In this document: in pieces, positions 8,215 through 17,315 of the stretch | Layout: the number at the start of each line of letters is the position of its first letter | Position numbering within the stretch: the stretch's first letter is position 1 | Source: Actinomycetota bacterium | Lineage (GTDB): Bacteria; Actinomycetota; Aquicultoria; SURF-47 | DNA: 64,000 nt | NCBI GenBank assembly: GCA_003599235.1 | Contig: QZJE01000010.1 | Location: forward strand, 1 to 64,000 | Direction: 5' to 3' | Translations under genes and position numbers: made by a program | The notes under the pieces: model-generated | Told to the model about the DNA's origin: nothing | What the model saw: the letters and a program-made list of their open reading frames with translations, nothing else | Database searches by the model: none

Positions 8215-8460
8215 TTACTAGTAATTGTTTTGGGCCAACTTTTTAGCGAAGCCTTAGATTACAAGCGGAGAGTTTTACTTATAGGACCTTAACAGCTATA
8301 GCGAAGCTACAAGGGTTTAACTGTTATAAAAGTTAGAGGGGGTAATACCCTGATGCGTAAAAGCCGAATTCTTGTAATCTTAACCACTATTGCTAGTTTA
8401 TTACTTGCTGGTGGAGCTGGAAGAGTTCACAGGTAAGACTAAAAGTTGGCCCATTAGTAA
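8215..8460. repeat. Inverted-repeat-bounded leader element before the HD-GYP gene
   Basis: TGGGCCAACTTTT (8231-8243) and its exact inverse AAAAGTTGGCCCA (8441-8453) bracket about 200 bases. Outside them TTACTA (8215-8220) and TAGTAA (8455-8460) are also inverse, the left side carrying a short extra stretch. The ATG of the HD-GYP gene follows immediately. Inside lie several small stems (TAGC-GAA-GCTA, TTTAACT/AGTTAGA) and a 27-codon ORF. It may be a MITE or a long-range RNA fold. The truncated kinase ends 72 bases away, so rearrangement here is plausible. Confidence 0.5.
8353..8436 (+). CDS. 27-residue hydrophobic leader peptide ORF
   Basis: MRKSRILVILTTIASLLLAG is a signal-peptide-like stretch, followed by seven residues and a stop. 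A GGGGG run lies upstream. It could be the stump of a lost secreted protein, a regulatory leader peptide, or chance. It lies inside the inverted-repeat element, 24 bases before the HD-GYP gene. Confidence 0.3.
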   Translation: MRKSRILVILTTIASLLLAGGAGRVHR

Positions 8461-9792
8461 ATGAAAAAAACTATCACAAAAGAACAAAAAGATATAATCT
8501 TTTCTTCGTTTCTGATTATCCCCGCTTTTCTATTACTATTGGTACTTTTTAGTCAAAAAATGGGATCATTGAATTTAATTAATGTTATTGTTTTTGCCGC
8601 ACTGGCAGTAACTTGCGAATTTATGGCTATTAAAATGCCAAAAATAGGGGTAGTATCTGTTGGCCAAATAGTGTTTTTGACTTCAATCATCCTCTTCGGT
8701 CCCTTAACAGCTACATTAGTTGCTGGCCTAGCAAGTGCAAGGTGGGAACGTTTACCAAAGATAGATCCATGGCACTACTATATTTCTTCAATAAGTGAAT
8801 CTATTATTTCTGTATCGATAGCTAGTATTGCATATTATAAGCTTCCTTGGAGTGTTATTCTGTCAGAAAGTGGTGGTTTTACAAGTAATAACTTTCCATT
8901 TATTTTTTTCCCCTTGTTTGTTTGTGCTGCAATATACTACTTATTAAACACGTCGATTTTTTCTATTACTATAGGGATTGCAGAAGGTATTTCTGTAATT
9001 AATTTCTGGGTTTCAAATTGTATTTGGATTATGCCCAATCACTTTGCTTTAACCCCATTAGCTTTAGTCTTTGCAGAAGTTTACAGCCTAGCTCAGCCTT
9101 ATGGCTATGCAGCAGTAGCCTTATTTGTTATCCCCTTACTAATCTCCCGCTATACATATAAGGTTTTTACAGATCTGCAGAAAGCCTATACTGATACCAT
9201 ATCCTCTCTAATTAAGGCAGTAGAGGCCAAGGATGCCTATACCAAAGGCCATTCGGAGAGGGTAGCAAAATATTCGGAGTTGCTAGCCAAAAAAATCGGC
9301 TTAAAAGATGATGAATTAGAAGCTCTAAAAAGAATCGCCCTTTTGCATGATATCGGAAAAATCGGTATTCCTAAGCGGATATTAACCAAAGCCGACAAAT
9401 TAGACGATCATGAATATGATCTGATTAAAGAGCATCCAAAAATCGGGGCTCAGATATTAAAAGATGTGGAGTTCTTACAAGACGTTATTTCCTCTGTTTA
9501 TTATCACCATGAACGCATTGATGGCAAAGGATATGCCAGCGGACTAGCCGGCAATGCTATCCCCTTATTTGCCAGAATTATAGCTATTGCTGACTCCTAC
9601 GATGCAATGAGCTCTGATAGGGCTTATCGCGATGCTTTAAGCCCCGAAGAAATTATAGCCGAGTTTAAGGCAGGCTCCGGTACTCAGTTCGACCAGGAGC
9701 TAGTAGAGTACTTCTTTGAGGTAATTGAGGCACCAAAGGCAAAGGAAGTTGCTAAACCAAGTAATTTAGAGTTAAGCTTAGATAACGTCTAA
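8461..9792 (+). CDS. Membrane-anchored HD-GYP domain protein
   Basis: Residues 1-235 form about six to eight membrane helices (a MASE-like sensor). Residues 250-425 are an HD-GYP domain: HSERVAKYSELL, LLHDIGKIGIP, HPKIGAQIL, then YYHHERIDGKGY and IIAIADSYDAM. HD-GYP proteins hydrolyse cyclic di-GMP, and the metal-ligand residues are present, so activity is plausible. The target process is unknown. The peptide-binding lipoprotein gene follows after 31 bases and may be cotranscribed. The start has only a weak ribosome-binding site and sits right at the edge of the inverted-repeat element. Confidence 0.88.
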   Translation: MKKTITKEQKDIIFSSFLIIPAFLLLLVLFSQKMGSLNLINVIVFAALAVTCEFMAIKMPKIGVVSVGQIVFLTSIILFGPLTATLVAGLASARWERLPKIDPWHYYISSISESIISVSIASIAYYKLPWSVILSESGGFTSNNFPFIFFPLFVCAAIYYLLNTSIFSITIGIAEGISVINFWVSNCIWIMPNHFALTPLALVFAEVYSLAQPYGYAAVALFVIPLLISRYTYKVFTDLQKAYTDTISSLIKAVEAKDAYTKGHSERVAKYSELLAKKIGLKDDELEALKRIALLHDIGKIGIPKRILTKADKLDDHEYDLIKEHPKIGAQILKDVEFLQDVISSVYYHHERIDGKGYASGLAGNAIPLFARIIAIADSYDAMSSDRAYRDALSPEEIIAEFKAGSGTQFDQELVEYFFEVIEAPKAKEVAKPSNLELSLDNV

Positions 9793-9823
9793 ACCACTAT
9801 AGGTAGCAAGAAAGGAAGTACAG

Positions 9824-11404
9824 ATGAAAAAGTATTTGTCATTAGCCTTAGTATTTATCGTAATTTTTTCCTCTCTTTGTTTTTTATCCGGTTGTAAGCA
9901 AGTAAAAGAAGGCGGAGTATTTCGCTTAAGCATTATTAGCGATCCGGTATCTATTGACCCGTCTCAAGCAATTGATTTTTCTGCCCAGCATATAATCTAT
10001 AATGCTTTCAGGGGGCTTCTGCAGTATGACCCAGAAACCTCAAAACTGGTACCTGCGGTAGCAAAGCGCTGGGAGATATCAAAAGACAGTAAAGAGTTTA
10101 CCTTTTTCTTAAGAGACGATGTTAAGTTCCAAAATGGTCAAAGCGTTACTGCCTCTGATTTCAAATATGCCTGGGAGAGGGTAGTTAACCCGGCTAATGC
10201 CTCACCCGTGGCTTATCACTTTAGCCCCATTGTTGGCTATCAAGAGTTTAGCGATAAGAAGGCAAAAGGGTTATCGGGAGTTATTGCTGTTAACGATACA
10301 ACTCTAAAGGTAAAATTAAGCTACTCATGGGCAGACTTTTTAGCAGTAGTAGCCCACCCTGCTTTTTCTCCGGTCCCCAAGGAAGCAGTGCAAAAAAACC
10401 CTAAAGCTTACGCTGAGGCCCCTGTTGGCAACGGCCCTTTTAAAATAGTTAAGTGGATACACAAAAAAGAAATTCAGTTAGAAGCCTTTGATGACTTTTT
10501 TGGAGGAAAGCCAAGGTTAAAGAAATTAGTCTATAAAATATATAGCGATGGTCGAACAGCTCTAAAAGACTACAAAGCCGGCTCTCTTGAGGTGGCAAAG
10601 ATACCTAGCGGCGAACTTGTAGCTTTGCAAAAAGATGCGAAATATAGCGACCAAATAAAGCTTAACCCCCAGTTAAGCGCAGAGTTTTTCTACATCAACG
10701 TAGAAAAGAAACCCTGGAACAACCTGTATTTAAGAAAAGCTTTCAATTATGCTATTAATCGAAAGAAATTAGTTGATAAAGCTTTTGAGGGGCTGGCAAC
10801 GCAGGCTACTGGGTTGGTGCCTAGGGGTATCGATGGCTTTGTTACCAATCAAATGGATTACTCTTTTAATTTGATTGAGGCAAAGAAACTGATTAAAAAA
10901 TCCGGATTGTCTAGCAAGGAATTAAATAAGCTAGAAATTGTATATCCGGCAGGAAGCAGTTTTAGTTCCAATGTTTGCCAGATTGCTCAAGCGCAGTTAA
11001 AAGAGGCTGGTATCAATCTTAAGCTGCAGGCTTTAGAAGCAGGGACATTGGATGAGAAGATAAGCAATGGGGATTTTGGCCTAACTTTTACCGGTTGGAT
11101 TGCCGATTATCCATTGATGGACAATTTTCTTTACCCGCTATTTGCCTCAGAAAATAAAGGCTCATCAAACATATCTTTTTATTCTAATAAATCTATAGAC
11201 AAAGAGCTTAGTCAAGCTAGACAAATTGAAAATGAGCAGGAGCGCCTAGGGGTTTATGCTGATATTGAACGTAAGATATTAGCAGATGCTCCTGTAGTTC
11301 CAATTGATTTTGTTTTAGACGGAGAACTGGTAGCCCAATCAGTTCAGGACTATCAGCCATTAAGTGTAGGTCTAACTCCTTTGGAAAAAGCATGGTTAGA
11401 GTAG
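9824..11404 (+). CDS. Oligopeptide-binding lipoprotein, SBP family 5
   Basis: A lipoprotein signal peptide ends in the lipobox LSGC (Cys24), so the protein is anchored outside the membrane. The rest is a family 5 solute-binding protein: SIDPSQAIDFSAQHII, the NGQSVTASDFKYAWERV signature at about 102-117, and NYAINRKKLVDKAFEG. It would deliver oligopeptides or similar solutes to the permeases at 12188-13901. The ribosome-binding site is GAAAGGAAG. The gene abuts the stop codon of the antiparallel regulator, which separates it from the permease genes. Confidence 0.9.
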   Translation: MKKYLSLALVFIVIFSSLCFLSGCKQVKEGGVFRLSIISDPVSIDPSQAIDFSAQHIIYNAFRGLLQYDPETSKLVPAVAKRWEISKDSKEFTFFLRDDVKFQNGQSVTASDFKYAWERVVNPANASPVAYHFSPIVGYQEFSDKKAKGLSGVIAVNDTTLKVKLSYSWADFLAVVAHPAFSPVPKEAVQKNPKAYAEAPVGNGPFKIVKWIHKKEIQLEAFDDFFGGKPRLKKLVYKIYSDGRTALKDYKAGSLEVAKIPSGELVALQKDAKYSDQIKLNPQLSAEFFYINVEKKPWNNLYLRKAFNYAINRKKLVDKAFEGLATQATGLVPRGIDGFVTNQMDYSFNLIEAKKLIKKSGLSSKELNKLEIVYPAGSSFSSNVCQIAQAQLKEAGINLKLQALEAGTLDEKISNGDFGLTFTGWIADYPLMDNFLYPLFASENKGSSNISFYSNKSIDKELSQARQIENEQERLGVYADIERKILADAPVVPIDFVLDGELVAQSVQDYQPLSVGLTPLEKAWLE

Positions 11405-12085
11405 TTACTCTTTAAAACGCTCTACCAATTGCTGGAAAGCTTCGGTACGGTTTGTTGCCTGCAAAACAATGTAAGCTGCTTTGATGCGTGAATTAACGGT
11501 GTGGGCGCTTAGGTTTAGTTCTTGGGCGATTTCTTTGGCACTCATTCCACAAAAGCAGTATAGATACATAGTTTTTCTCAAGCCCTCTGTTAGGTTTTGA
11601 TAGTTTTTAGCCTCCGGCAGTATATCGATAGAATACTCGCTTAACTCCTTGGTTTTGCCCATTATTTTCTCAGCAACGGATTTGGTTATTACAAAGCGTC
11701 CTTCGTGCACTTTGGCGATGGCACTGACAATACCCTCGCCAGATTCGTTTTTCCAGACAAAACCATCTGCTCCTCGGCTTATAGCTTCGATTATCTCTGC
11801 TTCATTTTGAACCATGGAAGTTACCAGTATTTTTACTTCTTGGTTTACTTCTCTGATTTTTAAGATAACGTCTATCCCGCTTAAGGGGCTGTTTTCGAAT
11901 TTTAAGTCTAGCAGGATTAAGTCCGGATATTGGTTGGTTTTAAAAGATGCTAGTTTGTCTACTACCTCTTCGGGTTGCTCTACCGAGCCGGTGATGGTTG
12001 TTTTTGGGTCGCGCCTTATAAGCATCTCTAAGGCTTGTCTTACATAATAATCATCATCAATTAGCATTACTTTTATCTTGCTCAT
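11405..12085 (-). CDS. NarL/LuxR-type response regulator
   Basis: The receiver domain (1-125) has the acidic DDD pocket, the phosphoacceptor Asp in LILLDLKF and a Thr/Ser plus Lys (LVTSM, VWKNE). A LuxR-type helix-turn-helix lies at about 165-220 (MSAKEIAQELNLSAHTVNSRIK). It probably binds DNA as a phosphorylated dimer. It lies antiparallel inside a peptide-transport locus and is divergent from the permease operon. The palindrome at 12140-12158 between them is the obvious candidate site. A matching kinase is seen only as the remnant at 7493-8143. Confidence 0.88.
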   Translation of the reverse strand: MSKIKVMLIDDDYYVRQALEMLIRRDPKTTITGSVEQPEEVVDKLASFKTNQYPDLILLDLKFENSPLSGIDVILKIREVNQEVKILVTSMVQNEAEIIEAISRGADGFVWKNESGEGIVSAIAKVHEGRFVITKSVAEKIMGKTKELSEYSIDILPEAKNYQNLTEGLRKTMYLYCFCGMSAKEIAQELNLSAHTVNSRIKAAYIVLQATNRTEAFQQLVERFKE

Positions 12086-12100
12086 TTTCCCTCCATAAGG

Positions 12101-12128
12101 CTTACAGCTTACAGCTTATAGCTTACAG
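12101..12128. repeat. Four tandem copies of CTTACAG
   Basis: CTTACAG, CTTACAG, CTTATAG, CTTACAG head to tail in the regulator/permease gap. The inverse of this sequence resembles AAGCTATAAGCTGTAAGCCG near 39410, so it belongs to a family of short-period intergenic repeats. Confidence 0.7.
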
Positions 12129-12139
12129 CTGAATCCCGC

Positions 12140-12158
12140 TACCCTAAAAATTAGGGTA
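12140..12158. promoter_or_regulatory. Candidate operator TACCCTAA-AAA-TTAGGGTA (copy 2)
   Basis: Identical to 5616-5634. It sits 29 bases before the permease ATG and 54 bases from the divergent regulator start, so a bound protein could control both. The NarL-type regulator next door is the first candidate; no experiment is implied. Confidence 0.5.
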
Positions 12159-12187
12159 TTTTTAAAAAAATCTGCTATGCTTTTTCT

Positions 12188-13123
12188 ATGCTTAAGTTTG
12201 CATTTAAAAGGGCTGCCCAAACTATCTTTGTCTTATTTGGTGTCTCCATTATCCTTTTTCTTGTTATGTATGTAGTTGTTCCGGGGGATCCGGCTAGAGC
12301 TATTGCCGGCAAAAAGGCAGATAAGTCGACTATTAAAGCAATTCACAATAAGTTAGGACTTGATAAACCGCTATACCAACAGTATTTTACCTATACCGCC
12401 AATTTAGCCAAAGGAGATTTAGGCACTTCCTATCGTTATCGCCGTCCGGTCCAAGAAATGCTTGCCGAGGCCATGCCTGCCACTTTTGTCTTGGCTCTGG
12501 CGGCAATAATTATTGAGGTTATTTTGGGGGTTTTAGCTGGTATTTATGCCTATGTTACAAAAATCAAGTTTATTGACGCTGCAATTACTGCCGGTTCGGC
12601 TTTTTTGATTAGCGTTCCTGTTTTTTGGCTGGGCATGATTCTGCAGTATACATTCGGTATCAGGCTCAACTTACTTCCGGTATCGGGTAATAATTATTTT
12701 ACTAGCCTTATCTTGCCGGCTATCACTTTGTCAGCTATATCAGTAGCCGTTGTTATCAGAATACTGAAAACCTCACTTAAAGAAAACCAAAACGCAGACT
12801 ATTTGCTAGTGGCCAGGGCTAAAGGATTAAGTGAAAGCCAGGTTCTTTATAAACACCAGTTAAAAAATGCGCTGATACCGACTATCACCTACATCGGCAT
12901 GGACTTTGGTGCTTTAATGACGGGAGCGGTAGCTACCGAGATTGTTTTTAACTGGCCAGGGGTTGGTTTACTGATTAGAGACGCTATTCTAGAAAGAGAC
13001 ATCCCTGTAATTATCTCCTCGATACTAGTGCTGGTTGTTATCTATATATTGTTCAATTTCTTAGTCGATATTGCCTACGGATACCTAAATCCGAAAGTGC
13101 GGGCGGGAGAAAAAGTTGCTTAA
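12188..13123 (+). CDS. Oligopeptide ABC transporter permease, DppB/OppB type
   Basis: 311 residues with an N-terminal helix and VPGDPA motif typical of the DppB family, six membrane helices and the ATPase-contact EAA loop (ARAKGLSESQVLYKHQLKNA). With the DppC-type partner, overlapping by 8 bases, it forms the transmembrane channel for peptides, or possibly nickel or sugars, which sequence alone cannot separate. It heads the permease-ATPase operon downstream of the palindrome. Confidence 0.9.
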   Translation: MLKFAFKRAAQTIFVLFGVSIILFLVMYVVVPGDPARAIAGKKADKSTIKAIHNKLGLDKPLYQQYFTYTANLAKGDLGTSYRYRRPVQEMLAEAMPATFVLALAAIIIEVILGVLAGIYAYVTKIKFIDAAITAGSAFLISVPVFWLGMILQYTFGIRLNLLPVSGNNYFTSLILPAITLSAISVAVVIRILKTSLKENQNADYLLVARAKGLSESQVLYKHQLKNALIPTITYIGMDFGALMTGAVATEIVFNWPGVGLLIRDAILERDIPVIISSILVLVVIYILFNFLVDIAYGYLNPKVRAGEKVA

Positions 13124-13901
13124 ACGCTATCTGGGCTTATTTTTAATCGCAATAGTAGTCATCATTAGTTTTTTAGCACCCCTAATAATTAAGCACAATC
13201 CGTTAAGCCAGAAATTTCCAAGTTTTAAAACGCCCACCATTAATCATCCTTTCGGCACTGATGAACTGGGAAGAGACTTATTTAGCCGGGTGGTCCACGG
13301 GGTTAGATCCTCGTTAGTAAATGCTCTTTTTGCCGTATCTTTGGCATTGCTAGCCGGATTAATAGTGGGGATGGTATCTGGATATTACGGTGGATTTGTT
13401 GATTCTGTATTAATGAGGATAGTAGATATTTTTTTGGCTTTTCCATACATCCTAGGGGCAATAGTGCTGATGGTGGTACTAAAGCAGAGCTCTTTTAGTG
13501 TGTCAGTGGCAATTGCAGCTTTCTTGTGGGCTAGCTTTGCCAGACTGTACCGGGCATCTGTTTTGGAGGTTAAAGAAAAGGACTATGTTAAAGCAGCTAT
13601 TGCGATGGGTGCCGGTGATTTGCGTATCATGACTAGGCATATCTTGCCTAACTCAGTTGCTACTTTGATTGTTTATGCCACTTTAGGGGTGGGCTCTGCT
13701 ATATTAGCCGAAGCGGTTTTAAGTTTTGTCGGATTAGGATTGCAGCACCCTGCTCCCAGCTTAGGTTTAATTCTAAGTGATGCCGTTAATTATCTAGACA
13801 GAGCTCCTCAAATGATGTGGTTTCCCGGTTTCTTCCTTATTATTTTGGTGCTTGGATTTATTATGTGTGGAGACGGACTAAATGAATATATTAGAAGTTA
13901 A
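13116..13901 (+). CDS. Oligopeptide ABC transporter permease, DppC/OppC type
   Basis: 261 residues. HPFGTDELGRDLFSRV near the N-terminus and the EAA loop (AIAMGAGDLRIMTRHILPNS) identify the DppC type. About six membrane helices are visible. It starts with an alternative codon inside the DppB end and overlaps the ATPase gene by 20 bases, so the three are translationally linked. Confidence 0.9.
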   Translation: MLKRYLGLFLIAIVVIISFLAPLIIKHNPLSQKFPSFKTPTINHPFGTDELGRDLFSRVVHGVRSSLVNALFAVSLALLAGLIVGMVSGYYGGFVDSVLMRIVDIFLAFPYILGAIVLMVVLKQSSFSVSVAIAAFLWASFARLYRASVLEVKEKDYVKAAIAMGAGDLRIMTRHILPNSVATLIVYATLGVGSAILAEAVLSFVGLGLQHPAPSLGLILSDAVNYLDRAPQMMWFPGFFLIILVLGFIMCGDGLNEYIRS

Positions 13902-15423
13902 TAATCTGACAATTGGTATAAATCAAAATGGTTGCCAATTTGAAGCCATTAGAGATTTGTCTTTTGGCATTGCCAAGGCAGAGGTAGCAGGCATAGTTGG
14001 CCAAAGCGGCGCTGGCAAAACTCTTACCGCTTTATCAATTATGAGACTGCTTAGAAAAGAAGCTTTCATAAAAAAAGGGCAGATATTATATAAAGGGGCT
14101 GATTTAGCAACTGAGGATATGGCTAAAATAAGAGGTAGCCAAATCGGTTTAGTTTACCAAAACCCATTTACCTCTCTTAATCCGGCTTATAAAATCAGTT
14201 CTCAATTATTAGAATGCACAGGCTCGGTAAAAGAAGCCAAGGAATTGTTGGAGCTAGTTGGCCTTAAAAGTGAACGTATTTTTGATAGTTATCCGCATGA
14301 ATTAAGCGGCGGACAATGCCAACGGGTCTGTATTGCTATGGCCATTGCCAAGCAACCTCAATTACTGATTGCAGATGAGCCAACAACGGGGCTAGACGTC
14401 ACAATAGCAGCTAAAATAATGGAGTTGCTGGTTGGTATTGCTAAGGATAAAAAAATTAGCTTGATATTAATTGGCCATGATCTGGGAATTATGGCTAAGT
14501 ATTGTCACAGATTAATGGTGTTTTATCACGGCTCTTTGGTAGAGGAAGGATCTGTCAATGACATTTTAGATAAGCCCAAGCATTCATATACCAGAAAAAT
14601 GATTGACTGCTTAAAAAAACCAAAATCACACTACCATCCACCCACCAACCACCAGCTACCGGCTTTGCTTGAGTTTAAACAGGTAGTCAAGAAATTTCCA
14701 ACAAGGAGACGCCTTTTTCGCCATCACACCCTGGAGGCAGTTGACAATGTTAGTTTTAAGCTCAACGAACAAGAAACAGTTGGTTTGGTTGGAGAATCGG
14801 GCTGCGGCAAGTCTACTTTAGCTAATCTTAGCTTGGGGTTACTTAAGCCTACCAGCGGTGATATTTTATTTCAGGGACAAAACATCAACGGTTTATCTAA
14901 GGAGGCAAAAAAACAACGCCAGATAATTTTCCAGGATCCTTACTCCAGTTTAAATCCTAGAATGAAAATTAAAAAAATTATCGAAGAACCTCTTTGTATC
15001 TACAAAGTTGGCGATAAACAGGCTCGAACAAAAAGAGTAAACGAACTTCTAGAGCTGGTAGGAATTGCTCAAAAGGATGCAGAAAAATATCCTCATCAAT
15101 TTAGCACAGGCCAGCAACAAAGGATTACAATTGCTAGAGCATTGGCCTTAAATCCGAAACTGGTTGTCTTAGATGAGCCTACTTCTTCTCTGGACACCTC
15201 TATTAAAGCGCAGATAATTAATCTGTTAAAAGAATTAGGTGAGCGCTTTAAAATGTCTTATCTTTATATAAGCCATGATTTAGCAATGATGCCTTTAATT
15301 GCTGATAGAATTATCGTTTTATATCAGGGAAGAATTGTTGAGCAAGGAAGTGCTAAGGATATATTTAAAAATCCTAAACATTCTTATACACAATTATTAA
15401 TTGATTCTGTACCGATGTTATAA
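13882..15423 (+). CDS. Fused DppD-DppF oligopeptide ABC ATPase
   Basis: Two complete ATPase domains lie in one 513-residue chain. The first has Walker A GQSGAGKT, signature LSGGQCQR and Walker B LLIADEPTTGLD. The second (from about 260) has GESGCGKST, a divergent signature FSTGQQQR and LVVLDEPTSSLD. Most bacteria make these as two proteins. The fusion gives a fixed heterodimer that powers the DppBC channel. The linker (HYHPPTNHQLPALL) is about 15 residues. Confidence 0.92.
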   Translation: MNILEVNNLTIGINQNGCQFEAIRDLSFGIAKAEVAGIVGQSGAGKTLTALSIMRLLRKEAFIKKGQILYKGADLATEDMAKIRGSQIGLVYQNPFTSLNPAYKISSQLLECTGSVKEAKELLELVGLKSERIFDSYPHELSGGQCQRVCIAMAIAKQPQLLIADEPTTGLDVTIAAKIMELLVGIAKDKKISLILIGHDLGIMAKYCHRLMVFYHGSLVEEGSVNDILDKPKHSYTRKMIDCLKKPKSHYHPPTNHQLPALLEFKQVVKKFPTRRRLFRHHTLEAVDNVSFKLNEQETVGLVGESGCGKSTLANLSLGLLKPTSGDILFQGQNINGLSKEAKKQRQIIFQDPYSSLNPRMKIKKIIEEPLCIYKVGDKQARTKRVNELLELVGIAQKDAEKYPHQFSTGQQQRITIARALALNPKLVVLDEPTSSLDTSIKAQIINLLKELGERFKMSYLYISHDLAMMPLIADRIIVLYQGRIVEQGSAKDIFKNPKHSYTQLLIDSVPML

Positions 15424-15433
15424 TTATTTTTTT

Positions 15434-15518
<85 letters not shown>

Positions 15519-15594
15519 CATAACTTGCAGTTCAAGCGGTAAATGGATTAAAGTTTTCAGTTACATTTGCCGATAATAATATTGGTGTTAAATA

Positions 15595-17241
15595 GTGAAA
15601 AAAAGGTATGCAGCATTATCTGTAGCAATAATTATAATAGCGCTCTTTATCCCTTGTGTAACTTTAGCTGCTATTCAAATGCATGCACCCAACTCTTCGA
15701 CCGGTGCTGTTGCTGATGTTAGCGACTATGCCACTAAAACCTTCTCTGACCCTTGGGACATGAGCAATCGCGAAGATTTAACTGGCGGACACGTTTTTCA
15801 TTTTAAAAATGTTCGTTTCTCGGGTGGCAAATTTAATGCTGTAACTAATAGCACTGATGCCTACTTTTTTATAGTCTGGCCGGGTTATCCTGGCGCTTAT
15901 AATTCTTTCCGGGAGGGTGGAAAATATCCAATTAATGCTAATTATTTTCGCCGGCTTTCTTTTAGGATGTATTACGGTGGCCCCACTAAGACGGGTGTCA
16001 TTTACTGGTTTTTTGACAGAGCCTTAAGAAAATACAAGTTAAAAACTTTTATAATGTCTCACGGTTGGCATACCTATCAAATAGATTTGCCTGCTTCTAC
16101 CTGGAAGGGATATGTATACGGGCTTCGGATGAATCCGGGCAGGCTTAAAAACAAACAAGTATCTATTGATTGGATTAGGCTGACCAACGTACCCGACAAC
16201 GGCGTTCCTATTCAGTGGTATGAATCGGGTGGAACCAGGGGGACAGCTGATATTTATGTTGATAATGATAATAGCAGCTATGACGGAACGAAGATTGCTA
16301 CAGTAAGCTCTTATCCTAGTTTTAACAGTTATTCGTGGAACTCTGCCGGTGTAGATCCGGGAACCTATTATTTCTATGTTCGCAGGGATGGCGTTAATTC
16401 TAATTATAGCGATGGGCTATCGATTAATAAGTCACCGATAATAAAAATAACCGATCCTAGCGAGCAAGGCGGAAAAGACTGGGCTAAAACAGTACTTAGA
16501 AACCCCTGGGATTTTAAATCCCGCTTTGATATCCGGGCTCTGTTTAATGTTCGCTCGGTTTTTACAAGAGGCGGGGTGTTCTCCGGCGTTAACTTTGATG
16601 GTCCTACCACCTGGTCAGGCTCAGATGATCCATACATCTACTTGCAACAAGGCCGCAAGGCTATCAACGCAAATAAGTACCATATTTTAACTTTTAAGTA
16701 CCGCTTTGCCGGCAGCTTTGATTTAGTCCGAGGTACTATGAGCCGTTTTGCCTGGATTACCAATGCTTTAAATAGCCCTGATTACTTTCAAATTACCAGA
16801 GACATTGTCACTTATCCGGGCTGGAACACTTATACCCTGGACTTAAAAAAGGTCCCAAGAGCCAGAGGGCGTTACGGCTGGAAGGGTTGGGTTAACACTC
16901 TGCGTTTTGATGCTCACGAAGATCCCAAGGCTAGACGATTTTACTTGGATTATATTAAGTTGGCTGCGGACTGTATCTTAAAGACATCCTATGTCATAAA
17001 ATTTAATGTTAAAAATGATGATTCAACAACTAACGTTAGTCTTTATGCAGATAGGGATAAAAGATTTGGTAACGGAAATGAAGTTTTGTTAACTACCGGT
17101 AATTATTCAAATGGTAATCGTAGTTATAAGTGGACTCCTTCTGCCTCCCTTAAAGGCACGTTCTATATTTACGCAATTGGAGCAGATGCTCTTAATCAAG
17201 CCGGCTACTACAGCACCGGCCCAATTAAGGTTCATATGTAA
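15595..17241 (+). CDS. Secreted protein with two related beta-sandwich-like domains
   Basis: A signal peptide (about 1-25, ending in TLAA) is followed by two related domains of about 150 residues. Domain 1 (about 45-200) has SDPWDMSNREDL, YPINANYFRRLSFRMYY and GWHTYQIDL. Domain 2 (about 295-455) has RNPWDFKSRFDI, KAINANKYHILTFKYRF and GWNTYTLDL. A short beta-rich segment follows each. The layout suggests extracellular carbohydrate-binding or adhesive domains; no catalytic motif is visible and I do not recognise the family. The start is GTG. It is cut off from neighbours by the tRNA and a promoter gap. Confidence 0.7.
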   Translation: MKKRYAALSVAIIIIALFIPCVTLAAIQMHAPNSSTGAVADVSDYATKTFSDPWDMSNREDLTGGHVFHFKNVRFSGGKFNAVTNSTDAYFFIVWPGYPGAYNSFREGGKYPINANYFRRLSFRMYYGGPTKTGVIYWFFDRALRKYKLKTFIMSHGWHTYQIDLPASTWKGYVYGLRMNPGRLKNKQVSIDWIRLTNVPDNGVPIQWYESGGTRGTADIYVDNDNSSYDGTKIATVSSYPSFNSYSWNSAGVDPGTYYFYVRRDGVNSNYSDGLSINKSPIIKITDPSEQGGKDWAKTVLRNPWDFKSRFDIRALFNVRSVFTRGGVFSGVNFDGPTTWSGSDDPYIYLQQGRKAINANKYHILTFKYRFAGSFDLVRGTMSRFAWITNALNSPDYFQITRDIVTYPGWNTYTLDLKKVPRARGRYGWKGWVNTLRFDAHEDPKARRFYLDYIKLAADCILKTSYVIKFNVKNDDSTTNVSLYADRDKRFGNGNEVLLTTGNYSNGNRSYKWTPSASLKGTFYIYAIGADALNQAGYYSTGPIKVHM

Positions 17242-17315
17242 GGGCAGCTATAAGCCGAAAGATTTCCACTTCATAGTTTTTTCTTCTATAATATAAGCTC
17301 TATCTACGGGGAAAT

